From assembly GCF_008629655.1 (NCBI RefSeq), contig NZ_VWSG01000002.1:1-64000 (forward strand): a stretch of 64,000 nucleotides of DNA, in the 5' to 3' direction. Source of the stretch: Paenimyroides baculatum. GTDB taxonomy: Bacteria > Bacteroidota > Bacteroidia > Flavobacteriales > Flavobacteriaceae. Positions 49,541 through 58,519 of the stretch are shown here, piece after piece (position 1 is the first letter of the stretch; each line of letters begins with the position of its first letter). The notes beneath the pieces are model-generated. The model ran no database searches, was not told the origin of the DNA, and worked only from the letters and a program-made list of their open reading frames with translations. Position numbers and translations under genes: made by a program.

Positions 49541-49906
49541 TTAATTTTCTTTTTCTGTTTTCGATTGCTTATTCGATTCTTTTTCCAAATCATCTTTCAG
49601 TTCATCCATAAGCGAATGTTTCCAAAGTTTTGTACCTGTCATATACGCTACTTTACTAATTAAAAAACCAGCAACGGGCGAAGTAATCAACAGAAAAAAC
49701 ATAATTGCAATGGCTTTTGTTGTTACAGAAAAATCTGAAAAATACAGAACCGCCGCAATTAAAATACAGCCAATTCCTAAAGTTGCTGCTTTTATTGTTA
49801 CTGATAATCGTGAGTAAAAATCGGGCATTTTAAATACACCAAACGAAGCAATCAGAATAAAAATTGCTCCTAAAGTGCTTAAAATCATTATTAAAATATC
49901 ATTCAT
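49541..49906 (-). CDS. mnhG: Mrp-type Na+/H+ antiporter subunit G
   Basis: The 121-residue protein has three membrane helices (ILIMILSTLGAIFILIASFG, IGCILIAAVLYFSDF, AIAIMFFLLITSPVAGFLIS) and the PhaG/MnhG signature FKMPDFYSRLSVTIKAATLG. The Lys/Glu-rich end is variable. It is the last Mrp gene and overlaps mnhF by 8 bases. All seven Mrp subunits are required for antiport. Confidence 0.92.
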   Translation of the reverse strand: MNDILIMILSTLGAIFILIASFGVFKMPDFYSRLSVTIKAATLGIGCILIAAVLYFSDFSVTTKAIAIMFFLLITSPVAGFLISKVAYMTGTKLWKHSLMDELKDDLEKESNKQSKTEKEN

Positions 49907-50174
49907 CTCTTTTTCGTTTAAATATGTAATACGAAAATGCTACGGTACTTAAAAAGGCAATCAGCGCCATAATCATGGCTTCTTCTAAAAACATAGGATT
50001 ATTTACAACAATACTAAAAAGCGTTATAAATGCAACACCTACGGTAATAAGCAAATCAAGAGCCACTACTCTATCAACTACCTGCGGACCCTTTATAAAT
50101 CGAAGAATTATAAAAAAAACTGCCAGACAAATAATGGGCATTACAACATACGCTATATAATCTTCAACCGTCAT
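49899..50174 (-). CDS. mnhF: Mrp-type Na+/H+ antiporter subunit F
   Basis: The 91-residue protein has three membrane helices and the MnhF/PhaF signature GPQVVDRVVALDLLITVGVA, whose Asp/Arg are conserved. It overlaps mnhG by 8 bases and follows mnhE after one base. Confidence 0.92.
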   Translation of the reverse strand: MTVEDYIAYVVMPIICLAVFFIILRFIKGPQVVDRVVALDLLITVGVAFITLFSIVVNNPMFLEEAMIMALIAFLSTVAFSYYIFKRKRDE

Positions 50175-50175
50175 A

Positions 50176-50655
50176 TTATCGAAGTATTTCTAATAATTTT
50201 CTTTCAATTCTGTTACTCAATGTGATTTTGAACTCTTCTTTATTTGTGAGATACATTACGTGAATGTACATGAATTTCTTGTCTTTAGAAAGATCTATCA
50301 CAACTGTTCCCGGAGTTAATGCAATCATATTTGCCAACATAGTAATTTCGAAATCGGTTTTTGCATCCATTTCATATTTAACAATTCCGGGTTTCATGTT
50401 GTAATTTGGCGTAACAACATCTTTCATAACTTCGAAATTGGCTTTTAGCAAATCGTAAAAAAACAAAAATATAAAAGCAAAAATTTTAGGAACTCGGTAA
50501 AAATACTCTGTGTTGGCTCTTATCGATCGGTTTACCATCCACAAAATAAAGAATCCCATGGTGTATCCAAAAAGAAAATTTGCATAGTCAAGCTGTCCGG
50601 TAAGTGCCACCCAAACAAATGTAAGTAATATGTTTAATAAGAAATTTTGTAACAT
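50176..50655 (-). CDS. mnhE: Mrp-type Na+/H+ antiporter subunit E
   Basis: The 159-residue protein has two membrane helices at the start and a cytoplasmic C-terminal part. The MnhE signature is visible in VVTPNYNMKPGIVKYEMDAK, LANMIALTPGTVVIDLSKD and FMYIHVMY. Gap of two bases to mnhD. Confidence 0.92.
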   Translation of the reverse strand: MLQNFLLNILLTFVWVALTGQLDYANFLFGYTMGFFILWMVNRSIRANTEYFYRVPKIFAFIFLFFYDLLKANFEVMKDVVTPNYNMKPGIVKYEMDAKTDFEITMLANMIALTPGTVVIDLSKDKKFMYIHVMYLTNKEEFKITLSNRIERKLLEILR

Positions 50656-50657
50656 AA

Positions 50658-52169
50658 TTATTCTTTTGAACCTAATACGTTATTGATATAAATTTCGGGA
50701 CGTTTCATTTCGTAAGCTGCTTTTTCTGATAATTTTATAAAACTGTTGGCGTTTAAACCGATTATTAAAGATACAGCTGCCAAGCCTACTATTGGTGCGA
50801 TTAATGCAATTTTTCCTGATAATGAAAATGGTGCAAAATGATCGATTTCTTCAGTGATTGGTTTTGGCGATATTTTCCAGAAAGCTTCAGACCAAATACG
50901 CACCATTACAAAAAGTGTTACGAAACTTGCTACGATTAATCCGGCTAATAAAACATAATTTTCTTGTTTGAACGATTCCTGAAATAATAGAATTTTTGGC
51001 CAGAAACCCGATAAAGGTGGAATACCAATTAAAGAAAAGAATACCAAAGCTGCTACGAATGAAAATTTCGGATAATCTTTCAGTAAGCTTCCCAAACGAG
51101 TGATATCAACCGTTTCACGCATTTTTAAAATGACACCTGAAATCATAAATACGTTACTTTTTACAATTACATCGTGAATCAGATAAAAAACAAGTGCCAC
51201 AAAAGCCAATTCGGTATTTAAAACCAATCCTGCAATTAAATATCCGATATGACAAATGATCAAATACGATAAAATTCTGCGGATACTTCGTTTATTAATG
51301 GTTCCTAAAGCACCTGTTATTAATGTCAATACAGCGATGATCGAGAATAATGTCAGTGTAAAATAATCAGGTTGAAAAATTACGGTAAATACACGCAACA
51401 TGGCGTAAATTCCCATTTTTGTAAGCAATCCTCCAAATATTGCTGCAATTGCCGATGGCGGTGTATGATAAGCTGATGGCAACCAAAAATATAATGGAAA
51501 CACCGCTGATTTAATTCCGAAACCAACGAAAAACAACAGCGAAGTTACAGTTACCAAACCTTTATTTTCTACCAAGGTAATTTTATTGGCAATATCGGCA
51601 ATGTTCAACGTTCCGGTAATTCCGTACAAAACCGCGATTGCAGTAAGAAATATTACCGATGCAAGCATGTTCATTGTAACGTATTTTATCGCGCCTTCCA
51701 TCTGCATTTTTTTTCCTCCAACTGTCATAAGAATAAAAGACGATATAATCACCACTTCAAACCAAACGTACATGTTGAAGATGTCACCGGTAAGAAATGC
51801 GCCTAAAAGCCCCATTATTAAAAAGTGGAAAATAAAAAAGTAACCGTATTTAATTCTGCTTACATTTAAACTTGCAGTTGAGTAAATTCCTACAGCTAAT
51901 GAAACCAACGCCGTCAAAAGAACCATAATCGCGCTTAATGTGTCTGATATAAACGTAATACCAAATGGAGCCTGCCAACCGCCCAATTGTAAGGTTAAAT
52001 ATCCTTGAGACAACGTCATTTCGAACAAACGTAAACACAGCAGAAATGCAATACTGTTACCAACAATGCTTATTATTTTCTGAATCAGAACTTTCTGCCA
52101 GAAAAATAACAACACAATAGCGGTAAACATGTGCATTAATATGGGTGCCAGTATAAAGTTTGTTGTCAT
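50658..52169 (-). CDS. mnhD: Mrp-type Na+/H+ antiporter subunit D
   Basis: MnhD is an ND2/ND5-like proton-channel subunit of the Mrp complex. The 503-residue protein has about 14 membrane helices and the proton_antipo_M domain: NMYVWFEVVIISSFILMTVG with the key Glu, FGIKSAVFPLYFWLPSAYHT with the Lys and the discontinuous-helix region, and FYLIHDVIVKSNVFMISGVI with the His and Lys. It overlaps mnhC by four bases (ATGA). Confidence 0.95.
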   Translation of the reverse strand: MTTNFILAPILMHMFTAIVLLFFWQKVLIQKIISIVGNSIAFLLCLRLFEMTLSQGYLTLQLGGWQAPFGITFISDTLSAIMVLLTALVSLAVGIYSTASLNVSRIKYGYFFIFHFLIMGLLGAFLTGDIFNMYVWFEVVIISSFILMTVGGKKMQMEGAIKYVTMNMLASVIFLTAIAVLYGITGTLNIADIANKITLVENKGLVTVTSLLFFVGFGIKSAVFPLYFWLPSAYHTPPSAIAAIFGGLLTKMGIYAMLRVFTVIFQPDYFTLTLFSIIAVLTLITGALGTINKRSIRRILSYLIICHIGYLIAGLVLNTELAFVALVFYLIHDVIVKSNVFMISGVILKMRETVDITRLGSLLKDYPKFSFVAALVFFSLIGIPPLSGFWPKILLFQESFKQENYVLLAGLIVASFVTLFVMVRIWSEAFWKISPKPITEEIDHFAPFSLSGKIALIAPIVGLAAVSLIIGLNANSFIKLSEKAAYEMKRPEIYINNVLGSKE

Positions 52170-52519
52170 ATATCTAAATCTTGAATATTTAAGGAATCCA
52201 AATCGTCTGATCCTGTTGTTGTGTAAACTCTTTTTAGCAGTACAATTGCGAATGCCGTTAATGCAAAACTTATTACAATTGCGGTAAGTATTAATGCCTG
52301 CGGAACGGGATCTGCATAAACTTCTAAAAACTTACTGTTTTCTGGTCTGATAATCGGGGCTTTACCTTTGGTTAATCCGCCCATTAAAAAAATCAGAATA
52401 TTTGCTCCGTTTCCTAATAAAAGTAATCCCATAAGCAGTTTTACCATGCTTCGGCGAAACATCATATATATACCGGCAGAATAAAACGCGCCGACTAAAA
52501 TCACTAATAATAATTCCAT
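52166..52519 (-). CDS. mnhC: Mrp-type Na+/H+ antiporter subunit C
   Basis: This is the NuoK-like subunit of 117 residues and three membrane helices. LLVILVGAFYSAGIYMMFRR, LMGLLLLGNGANILIFLMGG and ADPVPQALILTAIVISFALT, the last with the family's PVPQALILTAIVI signature. Directly after mnhB. Confidence 0.95.
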   Translation of the reverse strand: MELLLVILVGAFYSAGIYMMFRRSMVKLLMGLLLLGNGANILIFLMGGLTKGKAPIIRPENSKFLEVYADPVPQALILTAIVISFALTAFAIVLLKRVYTTTGSDDLDSLNIQDLDI

Positions 52520-52957
52520 TTATGTATTTTCTGAAATTGTAAATAAAATTGTTAAAACTACACCTATCACTACCATGTAAACACCGATATCGAATATTAA
52601 TGCCGATCCGAATGCACCAATTGCCACTACATTATCGGCAAACCATACGCCACTCATAAACGGATATCCCAATAATGCAGGCAACATTCCGCTAAAAAAA
52701 CAAAGCATTAATCCTGTAGGTATCACGAAAAACGGTTTTATACTGAACATTTTTACAGTTTGTGTTGGACTGTAAGCAAACGAATGCAATACAAATGCGA
52801 TAGATGCTACCAAACCACCAACAAAACCGCCGCCAGGAAGGTAATGTCCGCGTATCAACAAAAAAATCGAGAACAAAATCAACAACGGTAGTAAGTAATT
52901 TGTTGATGTTCGTAAGATTGTTTTGTCTAATCTTTCATTATTCCGATTTTTCTCCAT
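52520..52957 (-). CDS. mnhB: Mrp-type Na+/H+ antiporter subunit B
   Basis: The 145-residue MnhB-domain protein has four membrane helices. RGHYLPGGGFVGGLVASIAF is the family hallmark, followed by ADNVVAIGAFGSALIFDIGV and YMVVIGVVLTILFTISE. It overlaps the mnhA stop by 20 bases. Confidence 0.95.
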   Translation of the reverse strand: MEKNRNNERLDKTILRTSTNYLLPLLILFSIFLLIRGHYLPGGGFVGGLVASIAFVLHSFAYSPTQTVKMFSIKPFFVIPTGLMLCFFSGMLPALLGYPFMSGVWFADNVVAIGAFGSALIFDIGVYMVVIGVVLTILFTISENT

Positions 52958-55259
52958 CTTGCGTCTTATATTTTAAAATACTGTAAACTCCCACTGCTGC
53001 AATCGATAGCACAATTGTTTCAATCATAGTATCAAATCCACGAAAATCAACCAAAATAACATTTACCACATTTTTACCTTTTGCCAAAATGTAAGCATTA
53101 TCAGCATAAAATTTACTTACACTTTTATCAGCCGGAGAAACCAATGCCTGTAAGGTAATCAACGAAATTAATATTCCGAAGCAAACCGAAATGACTCCAT
53201 CTCTGAACTGAATTTTTTTATTGGTAAACTTTAAAAATGGCGGTAATTTGAACAAAACCAATACAAACAATACAACCGTTAAAGTATCAATTGCAAACTG
53301 CGTCATTGCCAAATCGGGTGCACCGTAAAAAACGAAAATCAAACAGATTGAATATCCAATTACACCCAAAGCCGCGATTGATGTTAGTCTGGATGTTGTG
53401 CTTGTAATAAAATAAATTGCGATAATGGTTATAACAAAAACTGTGAATTCATAAATTCTAAAGGCAGATAAATCTTCGGTATTTACACGCAACGGAACAT
53501 CGGCAAACAGCTTGTAACCAACAATTCCCGTAAAAAAGATCACGATAAACATGATATACACCCTTAGATATCCGTTATGAAAAAAGCGCGTGTATCTGAA
53601 TGCAAACCAACGAATACCCAATGCAATACTGGTAAGAATTGTTTGTGGCGAAAAATCATCCAAGCCTTTTAATCTGCTTTCGTTTCGGCTTGATGGCTTT
53701 ATTACTAAATAGAGTAAAATTCCCAATACAATCGTAATAGCACTTAACAATAATACCAAGTTGAAACCGTGCCATAACGATAAATACATTTGGGTTGATG
53801 TTCCTAAAACCGATATTGTTGCCGATTTTAATATGGATTGATCTATTATTGATGGAACGATACCAAAAAGCAGCGTTAACGCACTCAACAAAACAGGTGG
53901 AAACCATAAATAGAAATTCGGTTTTTTGATCTTTTCAAACTCTTTTGGAAGTTTTCCAAAAAACGGACGAATTCCAGCTAAAAATCCTGATGATGTTAGA
54001 AATATATTTGTCAGTAAGGCAATTCCAGTTAAAACAAAAACAGTTTCTTGTGTCCAGATTCCGTCAGTAGATACGCCGTAAATCAGTTCTTTACTTAAAA
54101 ATCCGAAGGTAAAAGGGATTCCTGCACTTGATAATGCCGCGATAAAACCTGCAATTGCAATTACTGGCATTACTTTACGAAGACCTCTTAAAACAGATAA
54201 ATCTCTAGTGTGTGTTGCGTGATCTACAATTCCTGTAATTAAGAACAAAGTTGCCTTGTAAAGCGCATGAACCAAAATAAATGTACAAGCTGCGTACAAA
54301 GAAGTTTCTGTTCCAATGCCAATCAAAAAAACAATGATTCCCAAAGCCGAAATGGTAGAATATGCCAGCAAACCTTTCATATCTTTATGAAAAACACTCA
54401 ATACCGCTCCCATTACCATTGTAATTCCGCCAACGATCATTAAGGTATCATTCCAAACAGTATCGCCGCCCAAAATCGGAGAAAAACGTGCTAAAATGTA
54501 AATTCCGGCTTTAACCATGGTTGCTGAATGCAGATAAGCCGATACCGGAGTTGGTGCTTTCATTGCGCCCGGAAGCCAGAAATGAAACGGAAACTGTGCC
54601 GATTTTGTGAATGCACCCGCAAAAAGAAGGAATATAATAATGTAGTAATACTGGTTGTTTAGCAATACATCGGGATACGCAAGAAGTTCGTTTAAAGAAT
54701 ACGTTCCTGCGACAATGCCAATTAAAGCAAACGATGCCAACATAAAAAAACCGCCCAAACCGGTTAAACCCAATGCCCACATGGCACTTTTTCGCGATGC
54801 TTCCTGGTCGGTGTTGTATCCAATCAAGAAAAACGAACTTATACTTGTAAGTTCCCAGAAAACAAACAGTGTAATTAAATTATCAGACAAAACCACGCCG
54901 AGCATGGCACCCATAAACAAGGTTAAGTAACAATAAAAGCGGTGAATGTTTTCGTCTCTCTTCAGATACTCCGCTGCATACAAATAAATTAATGTACCAA
55001 TACCGGTAATCATTAACCCGAAAAGCATGGAAAGACCATCAATTTTAAAATCTAACGAAATTCCTAAAGAAGGAATCCATTCATTTTTAAAAAATATTGA
55101 TTTAGTTCCCTGATAAACAGATGGTAAATATGTTAATAAGTAAAGGAATAATAGAAGTGGAACAACACATATAAATTTAAAAAACCTTAAAAACTTTTGC
55201 GGCTTTAAAAGCAACATCAAAAAGGCTAACAAAAAGGTTACAATAATCGGTAAAAGCAT
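52938..55259 (-). CDS. mnhA: Mrp-type Na+/H+ antiporter subunit A
   Basis: MnhA is the large ND5-like subunit of the heptameric Mrp complex that exports Na+ (or K+) in exchange for protons. The 773-residue protein has about 20 membrane helices. The antiporter domain (about 60-420) has LFVFWELTSISSFFLIGYNT with the conserved Glu, GAFTKSAQFPFHFWLPGAMK with the Lys, and HSATMVKAGIYILARFSP. MbhD/MbhE-like C-terminal domains follow (YGAPDLAMTQFAIDTLTVVL, NVILVDFRGFDTMIETIVLS). It is the first gene of the mnhABCDEFG operon; the 139 bases upstream hold the promoter. Confidence 0.95.
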   Translation of the reverse strand: MLLPIIVTFLLAFLMLLLKPQKFLRFFKFICVVPLLLFLYLLTYLPSVYQGTKSIFFKNEWIPSLGISLDFKIDGLSMLFGLMITGIGTLIYLYAAEYLKRDENIHRFYCYLTLFMGAMLGVVLSDNLITLFVFWELTSISSFFLIGYNTDQEASRKSAMWALGLTGLGGFFMLASFALIGIVAGTYSLNELLAYPDVLLNNQYYYIIIFLLFAGAFTKSAQFPFHFWLPGAMKAPTPVSAYLHSATMVKAGIYILARFSPILGGDTVWNDTLMIVGGITMVMGAVLSVFHKDMKGLLAYSTISALGIIVFLIGIGTETSLYAACTFILVHALYKATLFLITGIVDHATHTRDLSVLRGLRKVMPVIAIAGFIAALSSAGIPFTFGFLSKELIYGVSTDGIWTQETVFVLTGIALLTNIFLTSSGFLAGIRPFFGKLPKEFEKIKKPNFYLWFPPVLLSALTLLFGIVPSIIDQSILKSATISVLGTSTQMYLSLWHGFNLVLLLSAITIVLGILLYLVIKPSSRNESRLKGLDDFSPQTILTSIALGIRWFAFRYTRFFHNGYLRVYIMFIVIFFTGIVGYKLFADVPLRVNTEDLSAFRIYEFTVFVITIIAIYFITSTTSRLTSIAALGVIGYSICLIFVFYGAPDLAMTQFAIDTLTVVLFVLVLFKLPPFLKFTNKKIQFRDGVISVCFGILISLITLQALVSPADKSVSKFYADNAYILAKGKNVVNVILVDFRGFDTMIETIVLSIAAVGVYSILKYKTQDGEKSE

Positions 55260-55398
55260 AAAATGTGTAGTTTAGTCCTTTCTCTATATCTTAAATTATA
55301 TCGATTTTTGCTAAAATAAGAAAAATAAGTCATTTAATGAAATTTAATCTTCATTAACCGACCAAGAAAGGAGGTAAATAAACTACTCTATATGCTTT

Positions 55399-55638
55399 TT
55401 ACAACCAATTTACAGGCTTTCCTTTTTTACTGAAAAGCCATGCGATAAAAACAGTGTCTACACCGTCAACCTTAAAAACTTTAAATTGTGGAGCCAGTAC
55501 AATCGCTGCAATACCACTTACAACCGGTATCCATAAACCAGTAAGTAATGCAAAGTGAACAATTAAAAATCGTGCTCCTAAAAATATACCTGCAAAGCAC
55601 AAAAACTGAATGATTAATATTTTGGTTGATTTAGTCAT
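55399..55638 (-). CDS. Small membrane protein coupled to the RNA methyltransferase
   Basis: The 79-residue protein has two membrane helices (KILIIQFLCFAGIFLGARFL, GLWIPVVSGIAAIVLAPQF) and a short cytoplasmic end (WLFSKKGKPVNWL). I do not recognise the family but the composition is typical of conserved short Bacteroidota membrane proteins. Its start lies within the end of the upstream methyltransferase gene (8-base overlap), so it is translationally coupled. Confidence 0.7.
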   Translation of the reverse strand: MTKSTKILIIQFLCFAGIFLGARFLIVHFALLTGLWIPVVSGIAAIVLAPQFKVFKVDGVDTVFIAWLFSKKGKPVNWL

Positions 55639-56800
55639 TGTCTGTTCTGTTTTGAAATTTGGTTCGTTTGCTGCCTTCGTACATTTCGTATTTTACCAAG
55701 CGTGATTCCAACTTACCGTTAAACAATTTTATTTTTCTCGATGGTTTTAAGCCTACAAATTTTAAAGCTTCTACATTTCCGGTAATAAACCATGAATTTG
55801 TACCCGGATAACTCTGTTTCAACGTATCTCCAATTTCTCGATAAAAACGTTCTAAATCAATATCTAAACGTTCGCCATATGGTGGATTAAAAACCATGTG
55901 TAACGGACCTTGAACTTCTTTTTCTGTTTCAAAAAAGTTTTTTTGTTCAATTTTTATGTATTCTTCTAAATTGGCATTTTTAGCATTGTCTTTTGCTTTT
56001 GCAACTGCAGACGGTGCTTTATCATAACCAAAAATATCATAATGAAAATCGGTAATTTTTTTAAGTAACGATTCTTCTACTTTTTCAAACAAATCGGCAT
56101 CCCAATCTTTCCATTTCTCAAAAGCGAATTCTTTTCTGTTGATATTTGGCGGAATGTTACACGCAATCATAGCTGCTTCAACCAAAAAAGTTCCCGAACC
56201 ACACATAGGATCCAAAAAGTTCGTTTGACCTGTCCAACCGCTTAAAATTAAAATTCCGGCAGCCAAAACCTCGTTAATCGGCGCAATGTTTGTTGCTGTT
56301 CTATAGCCACGATGATGTAATGAAGCACCTGATGTATCTAACGAAACCGTACAAATTTCGTTCTGAATATGAATGTTAATACGCAAATCCGGGTGATCTT
56401 TATCTACATTTGGTCTATCGTCAAACTTCTTTTTAAACTGATCTACAATGGCATCTTTACTTTTTAAAGCAACAAACTGCGAATGATTAAAATTTTCAGA
56501 AAATATGGTCGCATCAATCAAAAACGATTTATTCACGCTTAAAAATTCGGTCCAATCAATACTTTGCACACCGTTATATAAGCTGGTTTCGTTGAAAACC
56601 TTAAACTGTTTTATAGGTTTTAAAACTTTTAAAGCGGTACGCAAAGCCAAATTTGCCTTGTACATAAAACCCTGATCGCCATAAAAACTAACCATTCTGG
56701 TACCTTGTTCTACACGTTGCGCACCTAATCTAATCAATTCGTTTGCTAAAATCTCTTCAAAGCCAAAGAAGGTTTTAGCTACCATTTTAAAGTTTTCCAT
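55631..56800 (-). CDS. THUMP-domain 23S rRNA N2-guanine methyltransferase (RlmL-like)
   Basis: This enzyme methylates N2 of a guanine in 23S rRNA (RlmL/YcbY N-terminal type). From ATG 56800 it has 389 residues; a TTG two codons upstream is less likely. An N-terminal ferredoxin-like and THUMP part (AKTFFGFEEILANELIRLGA, FVALKSKDAIVDQFKKKF) is followed by the SAM-binding methyltransferase domain (LDPMCGSGTFLVEAAMIACN) and catalytic NPPYGERL. It lacks the second (RlmK) domain of E. coli RlmL. The small membrane protein gene follows with overlap. Confidence 0.9.
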   Translation of the reverse strand: MENFKMVAKTFFGFEEILANELIRLGAQRVEQGTRMVSFYGDQGFMYKANLALRTALKVLKPIKQFKVFNETSLYNGVQSIDWTEFLSVNKSFLIDATIFSENFNHSQFVALKSKDAIVDQFKKKFDDRPNVDKDHPDLRINIHIQNEICTVSLDTSGASLHHRGYRTATNIAPINEVLAAGILILSGWTGQTNFLDPMCGSGTFLVEAAMIACNIPPNINRKEFAFEKWKDWDADLFEKVEESLLKKITDFHYDIFGYDKAPSAVAKAKDNAKNANLEEYIKIEQKNFFETEKEVQGPLHMVFNPPYGERLDIDLERFYREIGDTLKQSYPGTNSWFITGNVEALKFVGLKPSRKIKLFNGKLESRLVKYEMYEGSKRTKFQNRTDND

Positions 56801-56855
56801 ATTCAATTCCTTTCCGTCGGGAACGATAAATTTATTTAATTCTACAAAAATAGCG

Positions 56856-56863
56856 TATTTTTG
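56856..56863 (+). promoter_or_regulatory. -7 element of the methyltransferase-ZIP operon
   Basis: TATTTTTG matches TAnnTTTG, 19 bases ahead of the ATG at 56883, in the divergent region with the RlmL-like gene. Confidence 0.55.
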
Positions 56864-56882
56864 CGTTCACAAAATTTCTAAA

Positions 56883-57614
56883 ATGCAAGAATCTAAAAAA
56901 ACATATAGCAATAATTGGTTTGATACCCCTTTTTATCACATTTTATACAAAGATCGTGATTATGCCGAAGCTCAATTGTTTATTGGTAATATTACCGAAT
57001 ATCTGAATTTGCCCGAAAATGCAAAAGTGCTTGATTTGGCTTGCGGTCGCGGCAGACATTCTATTTATTTGAATAAGTTGGGATACAATGTTGTAGGTGC
57101 CGATTTGTCTGAAAACAGTATTGCGTTTGCAAAAAAATCTGAAAATGATACGCTGCATTTTCAAGTGAAAGATATGCGCGAGCCTTTTAATGAGAAATTC
57201 GATGCTATTTTTAACCTGTTTACTAGTTTTGGATATTTTGAAAACAATGAAGATAACTTGACAGCTCTTAAAGCGATTAAAAACAGTTTGAACGATTTTG
57301 GTTTTGCAGTTCTTGATTTTATGAATGTTGAAAAAGTTACCGAAAATTTAAAATCAGAAGAAACAAAAGAAGTCGACGGGATTATTTTTACTATTAAAAG
57401 ATGGATTGAAAACGGTTACATTTTAAAGAATATTGTTTTTGATTTTGAAGGCGAACATTTTGATTTTACCGAAAAAGTAAAAGCCTTGACGTTAGAAGAT
57501 TTTGAAACATTAATGGAACAAGCCGGAATTTATTTGTTGGATACTTTTGGCGATTACAAATTACATAAGTTTTACAAAAAAGAATCAGACCGTTTAATAA
57601 TGATCTTTAAATAA
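56883..57614 (+). CDS. Class I SAM-dependent methyltransferase
   Basis: The 243-residue protein has a SAM-binding motif I LDLACGRGRHSIYLNKLGYN, an acidic motif II in VVGADLSENSIAF, and a catalytic-side IFNLFTSFGYFENNEDN. The substrate is unknown; the layout is that of small-molecule or lipid methyltransferases (methyltransferase_25 type). Its last codon overlaps the start of the ZIP transporter (TAATG), so the two are co-expressed. Confidence 0.85.
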   Translation: MQESKKTYSNNWFDTPFYHILYKDRDYAEAQLFIGNITEYLNLPENAKVLDLACGRGRHSIYLNKLGYNVVGADLSENSIAFAKKSENDTLHFQVKDMREPFNEKFDAIFNLFTSFGYFENNEDNLTALKAIKNSLNDFGFAVLDFMNVEKVTENLKSEETKEVDGIIFTIKRWIENGYILKNIVFDFEGEHFDFTEKVKALTLEDFETLMEQAGIYLLDTFGDYKLHKFYKKESDRLIMIFK

Positions 57615-58447
57615 TGGAAACATATTTATTACCCTTTTTAGCTGTTGTATTAGGATATTTTTTAGCGATAATTGTAAAACCGGCCAAAAAGAAAACCATA
57701 AAACTGCTATTGGCATTCAGCGGTTCTTTTTTGTTGACAATGACGGTTTCGCATTTGCTGCCAGAAGTTTATGCGTATGTTATTGAAGGAAATCATATTG
57801 AAACAACAATTGTTGAAAACGACAATAGTTCGCATAATCACACACATGAACATCACGATCATAGTCATGATCACGCAAGTCACGATAATCACAATCATAC
57901 CGAAACAACAAATTCAAACCAGCACAATCACGACCACGATGCCATGAAACAGATCGGGTTGTTTATTATGTTAGGTATTGTTTTTCAGATTATTTTAGAA
58001 TATTTCTCTAAAGGTGCAGAACATGGTCACGTTCATGTTCACGAAAAAATGACATCGATGCCTTGGCTTTTGTTTGCGAGTTTGTGTTTGCACGCGTTGT
58101 TCGAAGGAATGCCTGTAAGCCAGCACACGCATTTAGCATGGGCAATTGCGATACATCATTTCCCAATCGCAATTATATTAACGTTATTCTTTTTACAGGC
58201 AGAATTAAATAAAAAATTCGTTTTTATGTTTATGATCGTCTTTGCTTTAATGACTCCGCTTGGAACTTATTTATCAGCAAACTTATCATTCTTAATTGAT
58301 TATTATGTACCAATATCGGCATTTGTAATAGGTATTTTATTCCATATATCATCAACTATAATCTTTGAAAGCAGCGAAGGGCACAAATTTAATTTAGCTA
58401 AACTATTAGCAATAATTATAGGAATTGCTTTTGGATTTTTTGTGTAA
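57614..58447 (+). CDS. ZIP-family metal transporter
   Basis: ZIP proteins import zinc and other divalent metals. The 277-residue protein has about eight membrane helices. A long His-rich cytoplasmic loop (about 72-112, NHTHEHHDHSHDHASHDNHN) carries about 15 His. ZIP core motifs are SLCLHALFEGMPVS (H..EG in helix 4) and AWAIAIHHFPIAIILTLF (HHFP in helix 5). The loop could bind or sense metal. It is coupled to the upstream methyltransferase. Confidence 0.88.
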   Translation: METYLLPFLAVVLGYFLAIIVKPAKKKTIKLLLAFSGSFLLTMTVSHLLPEVYAYVIEGNHIETTIVENDNSSHNHTHEHHDHSHDHASHDNHNHTETTNSNQHNHDHDAMKQIGLFIMLGIVFQIILEYFSKGAEHGHVHVHEKMTSMPWLLFASLCLHALFEGMPVSQHTHLAWAIAIHHFPIAIILTLFFLQAELNKKFVFMFMIVFALMTPLGTYLSANLSFLIDYYVPISAFVIGILFHISSTIIFESSEGHKFNLAKLLAIIIGIAFGFFV

Positions 58448-58519
58448 TTTATAAATTTTGTTTTTTTTATTATAATTTTTTGTTAATTTTAAGGTTTAAC
58501 AACCTAAACTAACATAATT

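Noticed and set aside
55365..55425. Strong Shine-Dalgarno-like string AAAGGAGGT on the plus strand with a following ATG
   Set aside because: The ATG is too far away and opens only a 13-codon frame; Flavobacteriia rarely use such sites. It is probably chance.
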